A DNA stretch of 64,000 nt from Chloroflexota bacterium (GTDB lineage: Bacteria; Chloroflexota; Dehalococcoidia; JACPQD01): NCBI GenBank assembly GCA_016190665.1, contig JACPQD010000098.1, positions 51,513 through 115,512 of the forward strand, read 5' to 3'. Below are positions 19,018 to 28,705 of the stretch, piece after piece. Below the pieces are notes generated by a model. It saw only the letters and a program-made list of their open reading frames with translations, searched no databases and was not told the DNA's origin. How positions within the stretch are numbered: position 1 is the first letter of the stretch; each line of letters opens with the position of its first letter. Both the position numbers and the translations under genes were made by a program.

Positions 19018-19646
19018 TTGTCTTTCCTCTCGAACACTAGCAGCCTGAAGCTCCCTAGAAAGAGCGGGTGGTCGGCAACGAGCTCAAACCCCCCTTTGCG
19101 CAGGGCGCCCACAAAATCCCCTATCCTGTAGTCGCGTTCTGGCACGTTCTTCCCTTGGCGGAAAACCCCTTCCAGGAAAAGCATCAGTCTGGTCAGCAAC
19201 GAAGCGTGGTCAGTCTGGATCAGTATCACGTACTTGCTGCTTATCCTGGCCATTTGGAGGGCGTAAGGCTCAAAATCCAGGAAGTGCTCCAGCAGGCCAT
19301 CGGAGACCACCAGATCGTATTTCTCCGCTATCTCCTCCAGCTTCGCCTTGCGCACGTTCAAGCCCTTATTCCGACAGGTGGCCACCGCCGAGTCCGAAAC
19401 ATCTATGCCGGTGGCTTGCGGCTTGAAGGCGCTTATCACCTCAAAGGTGAAGCCCATCCCACAGCCTACCTCCATGACGCTATCACAGTCCAGCTTCTGG
19501 ATAACCTCCGCCAAGGCCCTCTGCTTGGAGCGAGTTATGAGTTTACCGACCGGAGTGAGCTTCCGGGTGTCCTCCCTTTGCCAGTGGCGCTCCCACTGAC
19601 CGTAGATTCCCTCATCGAAACCAGGTTCGTCCAACTTCACTGACAT
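19014..19646 (-). CDS. Class I SAM-dependent methyltransferase
   Basis: The 210 residues contain motif I VMEVGCGMGFTFEVIS (~58-73), the acidic GIDVSDSAVATCR (~81-93) and motif IV-like DLVVSDGLLEHFLDF. The fold is methyltransferase 11/25-like. Target not visible; an O-methylation of the operon's glycan or of a lipid is likely. It overlaps the radical SAM gene by four bases and follows the GHMP kinase by 38 bases. Confidence 0.82.
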   Translation of the reverse strand: MSVKLDEPGFDEGIYGQWERHWQREDTRKLTPVGKLITRSKQRALAEVIQKLDCDSVMEVGCGMGFTFEVISAFKPQATGIDVSDSAVATCRNKGLNVRKAKLEEIAEKYDLVVSDGLLEHFLDFEPYALQMARISSKYVILIQTDHASLLTRLMLFLEGVFRQGKNVPERDYRIGDFVGALRKGGFELVADHPLFLGSFRLLVFERKDN

Positions 19647-19684
19647 CCTGATCCGGATCTATCCGAATTCCTCGTTCATCAGGC

Positions 19685-20689
19685 TCAAGATTGGTTCAGA
19701 ATGGTGACGCCTTTGCTCTCGAATTTGAAATCCAGCGGCTTGACTCCGTGGACGGCCAGGGCGTCCTTCAGCCGCTGGTGGTTTTCCTCCTGGCAATAGA
19801 AGAGGAAAAAGCCGCCCCCGCCGGCCCCGGTGAGCTTCCCCCCCAGAGCCCCGTTCGCCCGCGCCAGCTCGTACAATGAGTCGAGGGTCTCGTTGGAGAT
19901 GTCCTTGCTCATCCTTTTCTTCTGTTCCCAGCTTTCCCGCAGGAGCTCACCGAAGCGGTCCAGGTCACCTTCTTCCAGAACCGCTTTGACAAGATAGGCA
20001 GCCTCTTTCAGCCTATTCATGGCCTCGACGACCTGGGAGTCGTCGCGCCTGGCCGATTCATCCTGTTGCCGCAGGATAGCCGAAGCCTCTCGTGTTCGCC
20101 CCGTAAAGAACAGCAGGCAATTCTTCTCCAGCCTCTTCCTCGTGTCCTCAGCTATTTTGAGGGGGTGGACACTCACCCCTTCCTTCCGGAACTCTATCAG
20201 GTTGAGTCCACCGTAGGCTGAAGCATATTCGTCCTGCTTGCCGATGGGAAGGTTCAGAATCTCCTTCTGCACGAAGTAGGCGTCCTCGGCGATCTGTCTC
20301 CTGGTCATCTTCTCGTTTTTGATATGAGCGCAGAGGCATACCATGGTGACCGTTACAGCGCCGGAGGAGCCTAGCCCGCTTCCTGGCGGCACCTCCGAGG
20401 CCATAAAAAGGTCCGAACCTTGATAAATCCTGTAGTGCTTGATTACGGCGGAGGGGATATCGAAGCCCTCCCCGAATTTGAGGCTGTAGAAGTCATCCAC
20501 GCTTAGCACCGTGCGGAAATCGGAGGAGATGATCTGAATGGCGGAGTCGTCCCTGGGCTCATAGAATGCGTAGAAGTGCTTGTTAATCGTCGCACTGATG
20601 ACCGCCCCACCATGCTTCTCATAGTAGGCGGGCATATCGGTGCCTCCACCTGCCAGGCTGATACGGACCGGCCCGCGAGCAATGATCAC
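19685..20689 (-). CDS. hddA: GHMP kinase, D-glycero-D-manno-heptose 7-phosphate kinase-like (HddA)
   Basis: ATP-dependent sugar kinase. It starts IIARGPVRISLAGGGTDMPA, the HddA/LmbP-type N-terminal motif, and has the phosphate loop VPPGSGLGSSGAVTVTMVCL (~105-124) and C-terminal KLTGAGGGGFFLFY (~295). GTG 20689 overlaps the nucleotidyltransferase stop (GTGA) and has GGGAGG upstream; a longer reading to 20767 would sit inside the previous gene. With the SIS isomerase and NTP-transferase it indicates GDP-heptose-type synthesis. A fucokinase-like activity is an alternative. Confidence 0.8.
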   Translation of the reverse strand: MIIARGPVRISLAGGGTDMPAYYEKHGGAVISATINKHFYAFYEPRDDSAIQIISSDFRTVLSVDDFYSLKFGEGFDIPSAVIKHYRIYQGSDLFMASEVPPGSGLGSSGAVTVTMVCLCAHIKNEKMTRRQIAEDAYFVQKEILNLPIGKQDEYASAYGGLNLIEFRKEGVSVHPLKIAEDTRKRLEKNCLLFFTGRTREASAILRQQDESARRDDSQVVEAMNRLKEAAYLVKAVLEEGDLDRFGELLRESWEQKKRMSKDISNETLDSLYELARANGALGGKLTGAGGGGFFLFYCQEENHQRLKDALAVHGVKPLDFKFESKGVTILNQS

Positions 20690-21375
20690 TCCAGGACCCT
20701 CCCGGCTTCTTCCAGCCCTCGAAAAGTCCCCATATCGTAGAAAGGCCGCTCGCAAGGATAGCCCCAAAGCTGTTGTCGCTCGATGAGCAGAGGGAACACC
20801 TCCTGCTCCAGCGACACCGCCCTGCCTTTGGGAATGAAATCCAGCACGCTTTTCTTGTAGACAGACACGCCAGCGTCGACGAAGCGCATGTCTTCGCCAC
20901 CGCCCTTGCTGTAGCCGATGACCCGGTTGTCCGCCCCCAGCCTCAAGTTGCTCCTCAAACCCCCGCCCGAACTCTTGTAGGCCACTACGACGCCGATTCG
21001 GTCCAGCGCTTCGAAGTATTTCACAAGGTCCTGATAGTCCAGATCCAGAAAAGTATCGCCGTTAAGCAGGAGGAACTCCTCGTCCAGCTTCTCGCCAGCG
21101 CTGGCCAGCGCCCCTCCTGTGCCCAGCGGACTATCCTCATAGGAATATTCGATGCCAAACCCCATTCGGCTGCCGTCCCCGAAATACGCTTCGATCATGT
21201 GGCCCAGATAGCCCACGAGGAGCAACGCGCGGGATATCCCGTTCTTCTTGAGGAGGGCCAACTGGTGCTCCAGGAAGGGTTTGTCCTTCACCCGCACCAG
21301 CGGCTTGGGAACAGCGTCCGTCAACTGGCCCAATCTGGTCCCTCTTCCCCCCGCCAATATCACTGCCTGGACCAT
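20686..21375 (-). CDS. hddC: Sugar-phosphate nucleotidyltransferase (HddC-like)
   Basis: The product (229 residues) starts MVQAVILAGGRGTRLGQLT, the nucleotidyltransferase signature, with KPLVRVKDKPFLEHQL and FLLLNGDTFLDL (metal/nucleotide site). The compact single-domain length fits HddC, which makes GDP- or ADP-D-glycero-D-manno-heptose from the 1-phosphate. ATG 21375 is preferred; a TTG at 21390 overlapping the upstream stop is an alternative. Neighbouring HddA and GmhA homologues support the pathway call. Confidence 0.78.
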   Translation of the reverse strand: MVQAVILAGGRGTRLGQLTDAVPKPLVRVKDKPFLEHQLALLKKNGISRALLLVGYLGHMIEAYFGDGSRMGFGIEYSYEDSPLGTGGALASAGEKLDEEFLLLNGDTFLDLDYQDLVKYFEALDRIGVVVAYKSSGGGLRSNLRLGADNRVIGYSKGGGEDMRFVDAGVSVYKKSVLDFIPKGRAVSLEQEVFPLLIERQQLWGYPCERPFYDMGTFRGLEEAGRVLE

Positions 21376-21386
21376 GGTCGAGCGTC

Positions 21387-22823
21387 TCAAAACAGCGACC
21401 GGAAGAAAGTTCCTGCCGACTTAACGGTTCTCCTGATTTCGCCCGGGTGCCCGATGATTCGTCTTGCCTTCATCATAATGTAACGCGGCCTCAGATAGTA
21501 CTCCCGAGTAGCGCGATCACAAAAGCACGCGATGTCCTCTCGGGTAAGCTCAGGCGAGTTCAACAGGCAACTGTAGTGACCATCCTCCTGCAGCCATGCG
21601 TCGTAACGTTGGACGGCCAGGAAGCCCTTCTCCTCAGCCCATTGATAGGCTTCCGTTCCCGGGTAAACTATCAGCGGGTAGAACTGCATGCTGTCGCAGT
21701 TGAGTTCTTTGGCAAGGCTAAGACTCTTCTCCAGGCTCTCCCTGGTCTCCCCGGGGTTCCCAGCCATGAAACACCCGTGAACCAGCAGGTTGGCTTTCCT
21801 GGCGTCCTCCACGAATCGCCGTATTTGTTCGACGGTTATGCCCTTATGCATGAGATTCAGGGCTTCCTGATCGGCGCTTTCGAAGCCGACCGTCAAGAGC
21901 CGGCAACCAGCCCTTTTCATCAGCCGCATAGTCTCCAGGTCCAGGTCAACCCTGACATTGCAATACCACTTGATAGGCAGCCCTCTACTTAGAATCAGCT
22001 CGCATATGTCTCTAGTCCGCTGCCGGTTGGCGGTGAAGGTGTCATCCTCAATCCCAATCTCCCTGACTTCAGGCAGTTCCCGAGCAATGTATTCGAACTC
22101 GTCCACAACGTTCTCTGCGCTGCGCAGCCTGTACCTGCGACCGTGAATTGTCTGGGGATAGACACAGAAGAAACAGCGGAAAGGGCAACCTCTGCCTGTA
22201 ATGAGCATCACCATCGGATAATCGGCAGCGGCGAAGAAATAGTTCCGAATATTCAGGTGCCGTCGATAGACCTCGCTGACGAAAGGCAACGAGTCCAGGT
22301 CCTCGATGCGGGGCCGGGCTTCATTGTAGCGGATATCCTCACCGTCCCGGAAAACGAGCCCGGACACGCAGGCGAGATTGCCGCCGCTTTCCAGGCACCG
22401 GGCCAGGTCCCGGATAGTGTAATCGTATTCGCCCCTGGCTACGGCGTCAATACCGGGACTCAGCGCCAGAGTCTCCTCCGGAAGGGCTGAAGCGTGGGTG
22501 CCCACGAGCACGACAAAGGCCTTCGGCAAGGCCAGCTTGACCCGGGCGACGACCGCGACATCATTGTAGATACTCGGCGTAGTCGTATCCGCCACTATGA
22601 GGTCGGGGTTGAAGGCGGCCGCTCGATCCACCACCGCCTCAGTCGAAAGGTCTTCTGCCGGGGCGTCCAATAGCTGCACCTGGTGCCCGGCTTGTTCGAG
22701 AACGCCGGTGCAGTACGCCAGCCAGAAGGGATAATAGAGCGTACCGCCGCGGGTCACGGCGGGGCTCCGCGAGGTCCGCGAGTATTTGCCTTTGAAGGGT
22801 GGATTGAGTACGAGTACTTTCAC
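21387..22823 (-). CDS. Cobalamin-binding radical SAM protein (BchE/HpnJ-like)
   Basis: The 478 residues hold an N-terminal B12-binding-type domain (VLVLNPPFKGKYSR; VVLVGTHASALPEET) and the radical SAM core with GRGCPFRCFFCVYPQ (C-x3-C-x2-C, ~212-226), IEDDTFTANR and GFESADQEAL. GCFMAGNPGET is the usual barrel motif. Family members methylate or rearrange unactivated carbons in lipids, hopanoids and sugars. The substrate is unknown; location suggests glycan or lipid carrier. GTG start at 22823. Confidence 0.85.
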   Translation of the reverse strand: MKVLVLNPPFKGKYSRTSRSPAVTRGGTLYYPFWLAYCTGVLEQAGHQVQLLDAPAEDLSTEAVVDRAAAFNPDLIVADTTTPSIYNDVAVVARVKLALPKAFVVLVGTHASALPEETLALSPGIDAVARGEYDYTIRDLARCLESGGNLACVSGLVFRDGEDIRYNEARPRIEDLDSLPFVSEVYRRHLNIRNYFFAAADYPMVMLITGRGCPFRCFFCVYPQTIHGRRYRLRSAENVVDEFEYIARELPEVREIGIEDDTFTANRQRTRDICELILSRGLPIKWYCNVRVDLDLETMRLMKRAGCRLLTVGFESADQEALNLMHKGITVEQIRRFVEDARKANLLVHGCFMAGNPGETRESLEKSLSLAKELNCDSMQFYPLIVYPGTEAYQWAEEKGFLAVQRYDAWLQEDGHYSCLLNSPELTREDIACFCDRATREYYLRPRYIMMKARRIIGHPGEIRRTVKSAGTFFRSLF

Positions 22824-22838
22824 TGTCGCGCCTGCCCC

Positions 22839-23010
22839 CTAGGTTCTAGGTTCCAGGGATTAGGTTATAGGGCCTCCCCCGACCTCTCGGCTAGGTTATA
22901 GGTTTTAGGGAATAGGTCATAGGGCCTCCCCCGGCCCCTAATCCCTACAACCTCCAATCCCCTACAACCTACAACCTCTAACCTCTAACCTCTAACCTCT
23001 AACCTCTAAC
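22839..23010. repeat. Palindromic word-repeat element with ACCTCTA heptamer array
   Basis: The left half iterates AGGTTATAGG and AGGTTCTAGG words with two GGGCCTCCCCCG blocks. The right half iterates complementary CCTACAACC words and ends with five perfect ACCTCTA heptamers (22974-23008). The stop codon and last residues of the GT-C gene lie within the heptamers, so the element overlaps that gene's 3' end by ~19 bases. Confidence 0.7.
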
Positions 23011-24263
23011 CTGCCCAGGTAGGCTCTTGATGCATTGAAAAGCCCAACGATGGTGTAGGCGGAGAACATCATCACGAGAGGCATTATGGGCATGCTGTAT
23101 CTGGCCAAAGGAAAAGACATCGTATGGATAATAGGATAGTATAGCAGCGCTGGGAACAAAGGGAAAGCACGCCTCCAGCCCTCCGTGCGCAGGAACAAAG
23201 CCAGGCCAGCCAGTCCGGTCAGCACTGTTATCCCCTGCAGGAACATGAATATCGTGTCGTACCTTCCGGAATCTGAGGCGTACCAGAACCTGAGAAACTT
23301 CCTGGGCAAGAGGCGCAGGAAGTCGAGCGGCTCCTGCAGTAGTTTCTTGGCGACCACCGTGGTCAAGATGGAGCCTTGCTCTTGCTTGTCAGTCACCTCC
23401 CGGCCAGCTTCCTGGGTGATGGCCTGTCGCCACTCGTCCCAGTACTGAACAGAAGACCTGGTATCGTCCGGGTTGGCCCGAAGTTGGCTCTCCAAGGTCC
23501 CCACGAAGAGCTGATCGCCCAGCGAGATCCGGCTCACGTTCAGAATGAAAGCTTCCTGGAATACCAGGTAGTTCCGGAGCGAATAAGGGAAAATAGTCAG
23601 CAGGAAGGCGAGAAGCAGGCCAGCGAATTTGGCTTGTTGGCCGAAGCTCAGACTCCGCCGAGCATATATCGCGAAAGCCGTCAGCAGTACGAGGGGCAGG
23701 AGGATGGGGATGGGCTTGGTAAGGCCCGCCAGCCCCAAGAGCGCTCCGGCGATGATACCGGTGCGCCACGATGGTGTTTCGAAGAATTTGACGACGTACA
23801 GGACGAATGCCAGATTCAGAAGGACAAACAGGGTGTCGGCGCTCCCTATGGAGGGCAGGAGGACCAGGGGGGGATAGACGGCAAAGGCGAGCGTGGACAG
23901 CAAGGCGACTTTGCCGCCGAAAATCCGCTTCGCAATCAGGTAGACAAAAATGCAGGTGATCGCACTCATAAGGGCCAGCACCATGCGTATGTTGATATCG
24001 GCGCCGAAGAAGAGATAAAGGGCGGTCAGGAACAGTGGATATAGCGGCACCAGCTTGTAGTCCGGCTGCCCCGCGGAGATGGACAAACCGTTGCCGTTAA
24101 GGATATTGACCGCCATCGGCGAGTAGAGCCGCTTGTAATCGTTGCTAAGCTCATTGCCGGGCAAAAGAGAAATGGCCCCCGCTCTCACTGCGAAGGCGAG
24201 AACAATGAGAAACAGCAAGAGGAGAAGTGTGCGTGTCATGACGCCTTTCGTCCACGTAGCCAT
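22992..24263 (-). CDS. GT-C (ArnT/PMT-like) membrane glycosyltransferase
   Basis: The 423-residue protein has about ten membrane segments. A GT39/ArnT-like first loop contains NELSNDYKRLYSPMAVNILN (the acidic catalytic loop), and PLYPLFLTALYLFFG follows. These enzymes use polyprenyl-phosphate sugars outside the membrane. The gene two upstream encodes a DPM-like GT2 that could make that donor. The final residues (RLEVRG-stop) are encoded by the heptamer repeat. ATG 24263; ATG 24239 is a possible alternative. Confidence 0.82.
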   Translation of the reverse strand: MATWTKGVMTRTLLLLLFLIVLAFAVRAGAISLLPGNELSNDYKRLYSPMAVNILNGNGLSISAGQPDYKLVPLYPLFLTALYLFFGADINIRMVLALMSAITCIFVYLIAKRIFGGKVALLSTLAFAVYPPLVLLPSIGSADTLFVLLNLAFVLYVVKFFETPSWRTGIIAGALLGLAGLTKPIPILLPLVLLTAFAIYARRSLSFGQQAKFAGLLLAFLLTIFPYSLRNYLVFQEAFILNVSRISLGDQLFVGTLESQLRANPDDTRSSVQYWDEWRQAITQEAGREVTDKQEQGSILTTVVAKKLLQEPLDFLRLLPRKFLRFWYASDSGRYDTIFMFLQGITVLTGLAGLALFLRTEGWRRAFPLFPALLYYPIIHTMSFPLARYSMPIMPLVMMFSAYTIVGLFNASRAYLGRLEVRG

Positions 24264-24272
24264 GTGTCGCGC

Positions 24273-24734
24273 CTAGATGGCCTGCGGCCCGTCCGTCGGT
24301 AGGGAACTGGCAGATCGGGAGGGGGTTATCGGATATGGGCTGGCGGCGTCCGCATCGTGATCGTTTCTTCTGTTGTCCGAAGCCTTCTGGCCATGCTTCA
24401 AGCTGTCGAGTTCGAACTGAAGTATGGCCAGTCTCTGTGCCAGCTCCTTGTCGCGTTCCGTCTGCTGCGAGATCACGGTGGAGAAATGCAGGAGGATGAG
24501 CATAAAGAACCCCAGGCTGCTCACTAGAAGCACCATGGGAGGGAAATATATGCCCAGCAGTTCCGCCGCGAATTCCAATACCCCGTTCCAGACGGATAGA
24601 ACCAGGAGGGCCGTTCCGGCGAGCAACCACAGTATGCAGTGGCCTTCGCTCAGCCTCTTACGTCTGACCAGCTCAACTATCACTATCAGCAGCAGCACCG
24701 AGATGATGATGGCGATCATTTGAATTCTGGTCAT
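24273..24734 (-). CDS. DUF2304 family membrane protein
   Basis: The 153-residue product has three hydrophobic segments (IAIIISVLLLIVIVELVRR; ILWLLAGTALLVLSVW; PMVLLVSSLGFFMLILLHF), then a coiled coil with ERDKELAQRLAILQFELDSL, the DUF2304 signature, and a polar tail. The family sits beside DPM-like GT2 genes, as here, and may anchor or pair with the transferase. ATG 24734 overlaps the GT2 stop (ATGA). Confidence 0.85.
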   Translation of the reverse strand: MTRIQMIAIIISVLLLIVIVELVRRKRLSEGHCILWLLAGTALLVLSVWNGVLEFAAELLGIYFPPMVLLVSSLGFFMLILLHFSTVISQQTERDKELAQRLAILQFELDSLKHGQKASDNRRNDHDADAASPYPITPSRSASSLPTDGPQAI

Positions 24735-25453
24735 ACCGCTTCCTTCCTGCGAGCGGCCCGCCGTATGGAGCCCACGAAGACGCCTATGAGCACCTTTACC
24801 ATGTAGTAGGTCGCCTGGGTCCAATTGATGGACGATTTACCGCCGCGCCTCGGATTCATCTGCACCGGGACCTCTTTGATTCTGAAGCCCGCTCGGTGCA
24901 GTGTGATCAATGATTCCACTTCAGGGTAGTCCAAGGGGTAATCGCGAGCGCAATACTGCACCGCCGGGCGTTTCATGGCAATAAAGCCCGAGGTGGCATC
25001 GGTCACTCTCTGTCTGATGGCGATGGACACCAGGGCGGAGAAGATCTTGGTCCCGAGGAAACGGAGGAAACTGCCTCGATAACCTGAGTCCCGGGCGTAC
25101 CTGGAGCCTACCACCACATCTGCATCCCCGGCTCTGACGTGCTCTATGAGGCGCGACAACCCGGAAGCCGCGTGCTGGCCGTCCGCGTCGACCCTGGCCA
25201 CTATCTCGTAGCCGGCTTGCGCCGCATACTTATAGCCGGTCTGAACCGCTCCGCCAATGCCCAGGTTGTAGGGGAGGCTTAGGAGAATCGCACCCTCTTC
25301 GAGCACCTTCTGGGCGGTTCTGTCCGTTGAGCCGTCATCAACTATCAAGACATCGGCGTCGGGCAAGCAACCGCGCACCTGGCGAATTACCTCCCCAACG
25401 CCCTGTTCCTCATTGTAAGCAGGGATAACGACCAGGACCCTCGACAACAACAT
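24731..25453 (-). CDS. Family 2 glycosyltransferase, dolichyl-phosphate mannose synthase-like
   Basis: The 240 residues begin VLVVIPAYNEEQGVGEVIRQ, then DVLIVDDGSTDRTA, VARVDADGQH with the D-x-D metal site, and VVGSRYARDSGYRG. The QNPRRGG-type acceptor motif (VQMNPRRGGKSS) lies near 210. Such enzymes load a sugar onto polyprenyl phosphate, the likely donor for the GT-C transferase of the same operon. First gene of the 12-gene minus-strand glycan operon. Confidence 0.88.
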   Translation of the reverse strand: MLLSRVLVVIPAYNEEQGVGEVIRQVRGCLPDADVLIVDDGSTDRTAQKVLEEGAILLSLPYNLGIGGAVQTGYKYAAQAGYEIVARVDADGQHAASGLSRLIEHVRAGDADVVVGSRYARDSGYRGSFLRFLGTKIFSALVSIAIRQRVTDATSGFIAMKRPAVQYCARDYPLDYPEVESLITLHRAGFRIKEVPVQMNPRRGGKSSINWTQATYYMVKVLIGVFVGSIRRAARRKEAV

Positions 25454-25495
25454 CCCCCACCCAGGAAAACCATCCGAGCGGCTGGTTAGGAATAT

Positions 25496-25524
25496 ATGTT
25501 AGCTCCAACCAGGATTCGAGTCAA
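25496..25524 (-). promoter_or_regulatory. Promoter of the glycan operon
   Basis: Minus strand TTGACT, 17 bases, TAACAT; divergent from ligA. Leader of ~35 nt to ATG 25453. Confidence 0.4.
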
Positions 25525-25582
25525 GCGGAAGCGCGCTGACGGGGCCTCTCTTCGTCTCCTTTTCTGGGCCCCTACCCTGTGA

Positions 25583-25595
25583 TATACTAGCCTAG
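25583..25595 (+). promoter_or_regulatory. ligA -10 with TAGCCTAG downstream
   Basis: TATACT at 25583-25588 with TAGCCTAG (25588-25595) at the predicted start region. The -35 is weak. The same TAGCCTAG follows the nfi -10 at 40327-40334. Confidence 0.4.
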
Positions 25596-25601
25596 CAATA
25601 A

Positions 25602-27653
<2,052 letters not shown>

Positions 27654-27659
27654 CGACCC

Positions 27660-28655
27660 ATGCCGGAGGTGTCCGTAATCATCGTTAACTTTAACGTCCA
27701 CGACCTGCTTGGGGAATGCCTCCGTTCGCTCTTCGCCAGCGAGGGCGTGGATTTCCAGGTCTGCGTAGTGGACAACTGCTCCGCCGACGGCAGCGCTACC
27801 ATGGTGAAGTCGGAGTTTCCCCAGGTGTCTCTTATCGAGCGCGATGTGAATGGCGGCTATGCCTCGGCCAACAATATTGGCCTGCGCTGGGCGGGGTTTG
27901 GGGAGGATGCCTGCTGCCCTGAGCGCGAGCGAGAGACAGTCGGACCTGTCGGACATGTCGGACGCGTCAGACCGTCCCCTTCCCCGACCCCCGACCCCAG
28001 GCCCCTGGCCCCCGCCTACGTCCTCCTCCTCAACCCGGACACGGTCCTGCCCCCTGACGGGCTGCGAAAGATGCTGGACTTCATGGAGGCGCGCCCGGAG
28101 GCGGGCATAGCCGGGCCGAAGCTGGTGCGCCCCGATGGCAGCCTGGACCTGGCTTGCCGGCGCAGCTTCCCCTCGCCCGAGGTGTCCTTCTACCGGATGC
28201 TGGGGCTGAGCCGGCGCTTCCCCGGTAGCCGGCGCTTCGCCCGCTACAACCTCACCTATCTCGATCCGAACCAGAGCTGCGAGGTCGATTCCGTGGTCGG
28301 CGCCTTCATGCTGGTCAGGCGAGAGGCGATAGAGCAAGCCGGCCTGCTGGACGAGAGCTTCTTCATGTATGGCGAGGACCTGGACTGGGCCTTCCGCATC
28401 AAGGAGAAGGGCTGGAAGGTAGTGTACTGCCCGGAGGTGACCGTTGTCCACCACAAAGGGGCCAGCAGCCGCCAGCGCAGCTACCGCGCCACCGTCGAGT
28501 TCTACCGCGCCATGCTGATCTTCTACCGCAAGCACTATGCGAAACAGACCTTCTTTCTGATGGGGTGGCTCATCGTGGGGGCCATCTACGCCAAAGGGAT
28601 GATGGCTTACATTCGTAATCTTCTCCGCCCTGAGGAGTTCAAGAGGGTGAGCTAG
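27660..28655 (+). CDS. Family 2 glycosyltransferase (rhamnosyltransferase-like) with an in-frame repeat insertion
   Basis: The 331-residue GT2 shows VSVIIVNFNVHDLLGECLRS, VCVVDNCSADGS and GGYASANNIGLRWA, and later VLLLNPDTVLPP (the D-x-D-equivalent). Normally these last two blocks are nearly adjacent (NxGLRxAxGxYxLLLNPDT). Here ~40 residues, 79-118, separate them, rich in Pro/Arg/Val and encoded by a dispersed TCGGAC repeat plus CCCCGACC words. The rest, including FFMYGEDLDWAFRI, is intact. Function would be sugar transfer in polysaccharide or glycolipid synthesis; whether the loop is tolerated is unknown. Confidence 0.83.
   Translation: MPEVSVIIVNFNVHDLLGECLRSLFASEGVDFQVCVVDNCSADGSATMVKSEFPQVSLIERDVNGGYASANNIGLRWAGFGEDACCPERERETVGPVGHVGRVRPSPSPTPDPRPLAPAYVLLLNPDTVLPPDGLRKMLDFMEARPEAGIAGPKLVRPDGSLDLACRRSFPSPEVSFYRMLGLSRRFPGSRRFARYNLTYLDPNQSCEVDSVVGAFMLVRREAIEQAGLLDESFFMYGEDLDWAFRIKEKGWKVVYCPEVTVVHHKGASSRQRSYRATVEFYRAMLIFYRKHYAKQTFFLMGWLIVGAIYAKGMMAYIRNLLRPEEFKRVS
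27938..27977. repeat. Dispersed TCGGAC repeat inside the GT2 gene
   Basis: CAGTCGGACCTGTCGGACAT followed by GTCGGACGCGTCAGACC. Relatives lie at 36177-36190 (fragment), 38410-38452 and 41012-41048. It encodes residues ~93-106 of the glycosyltransferase. Confidence 0.7.
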
Positions 28656-28705
28656 ACAGGAGAGGTGAGACACCGCTGCTAGCGTTGCCCCCCGGAGGTG
28701 CTGAC

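Noticed and set aside
22974..23008. Heptamer array as a CRISPR
   Set aside because: Units are 7 bp without spacers and no cas gene is present.
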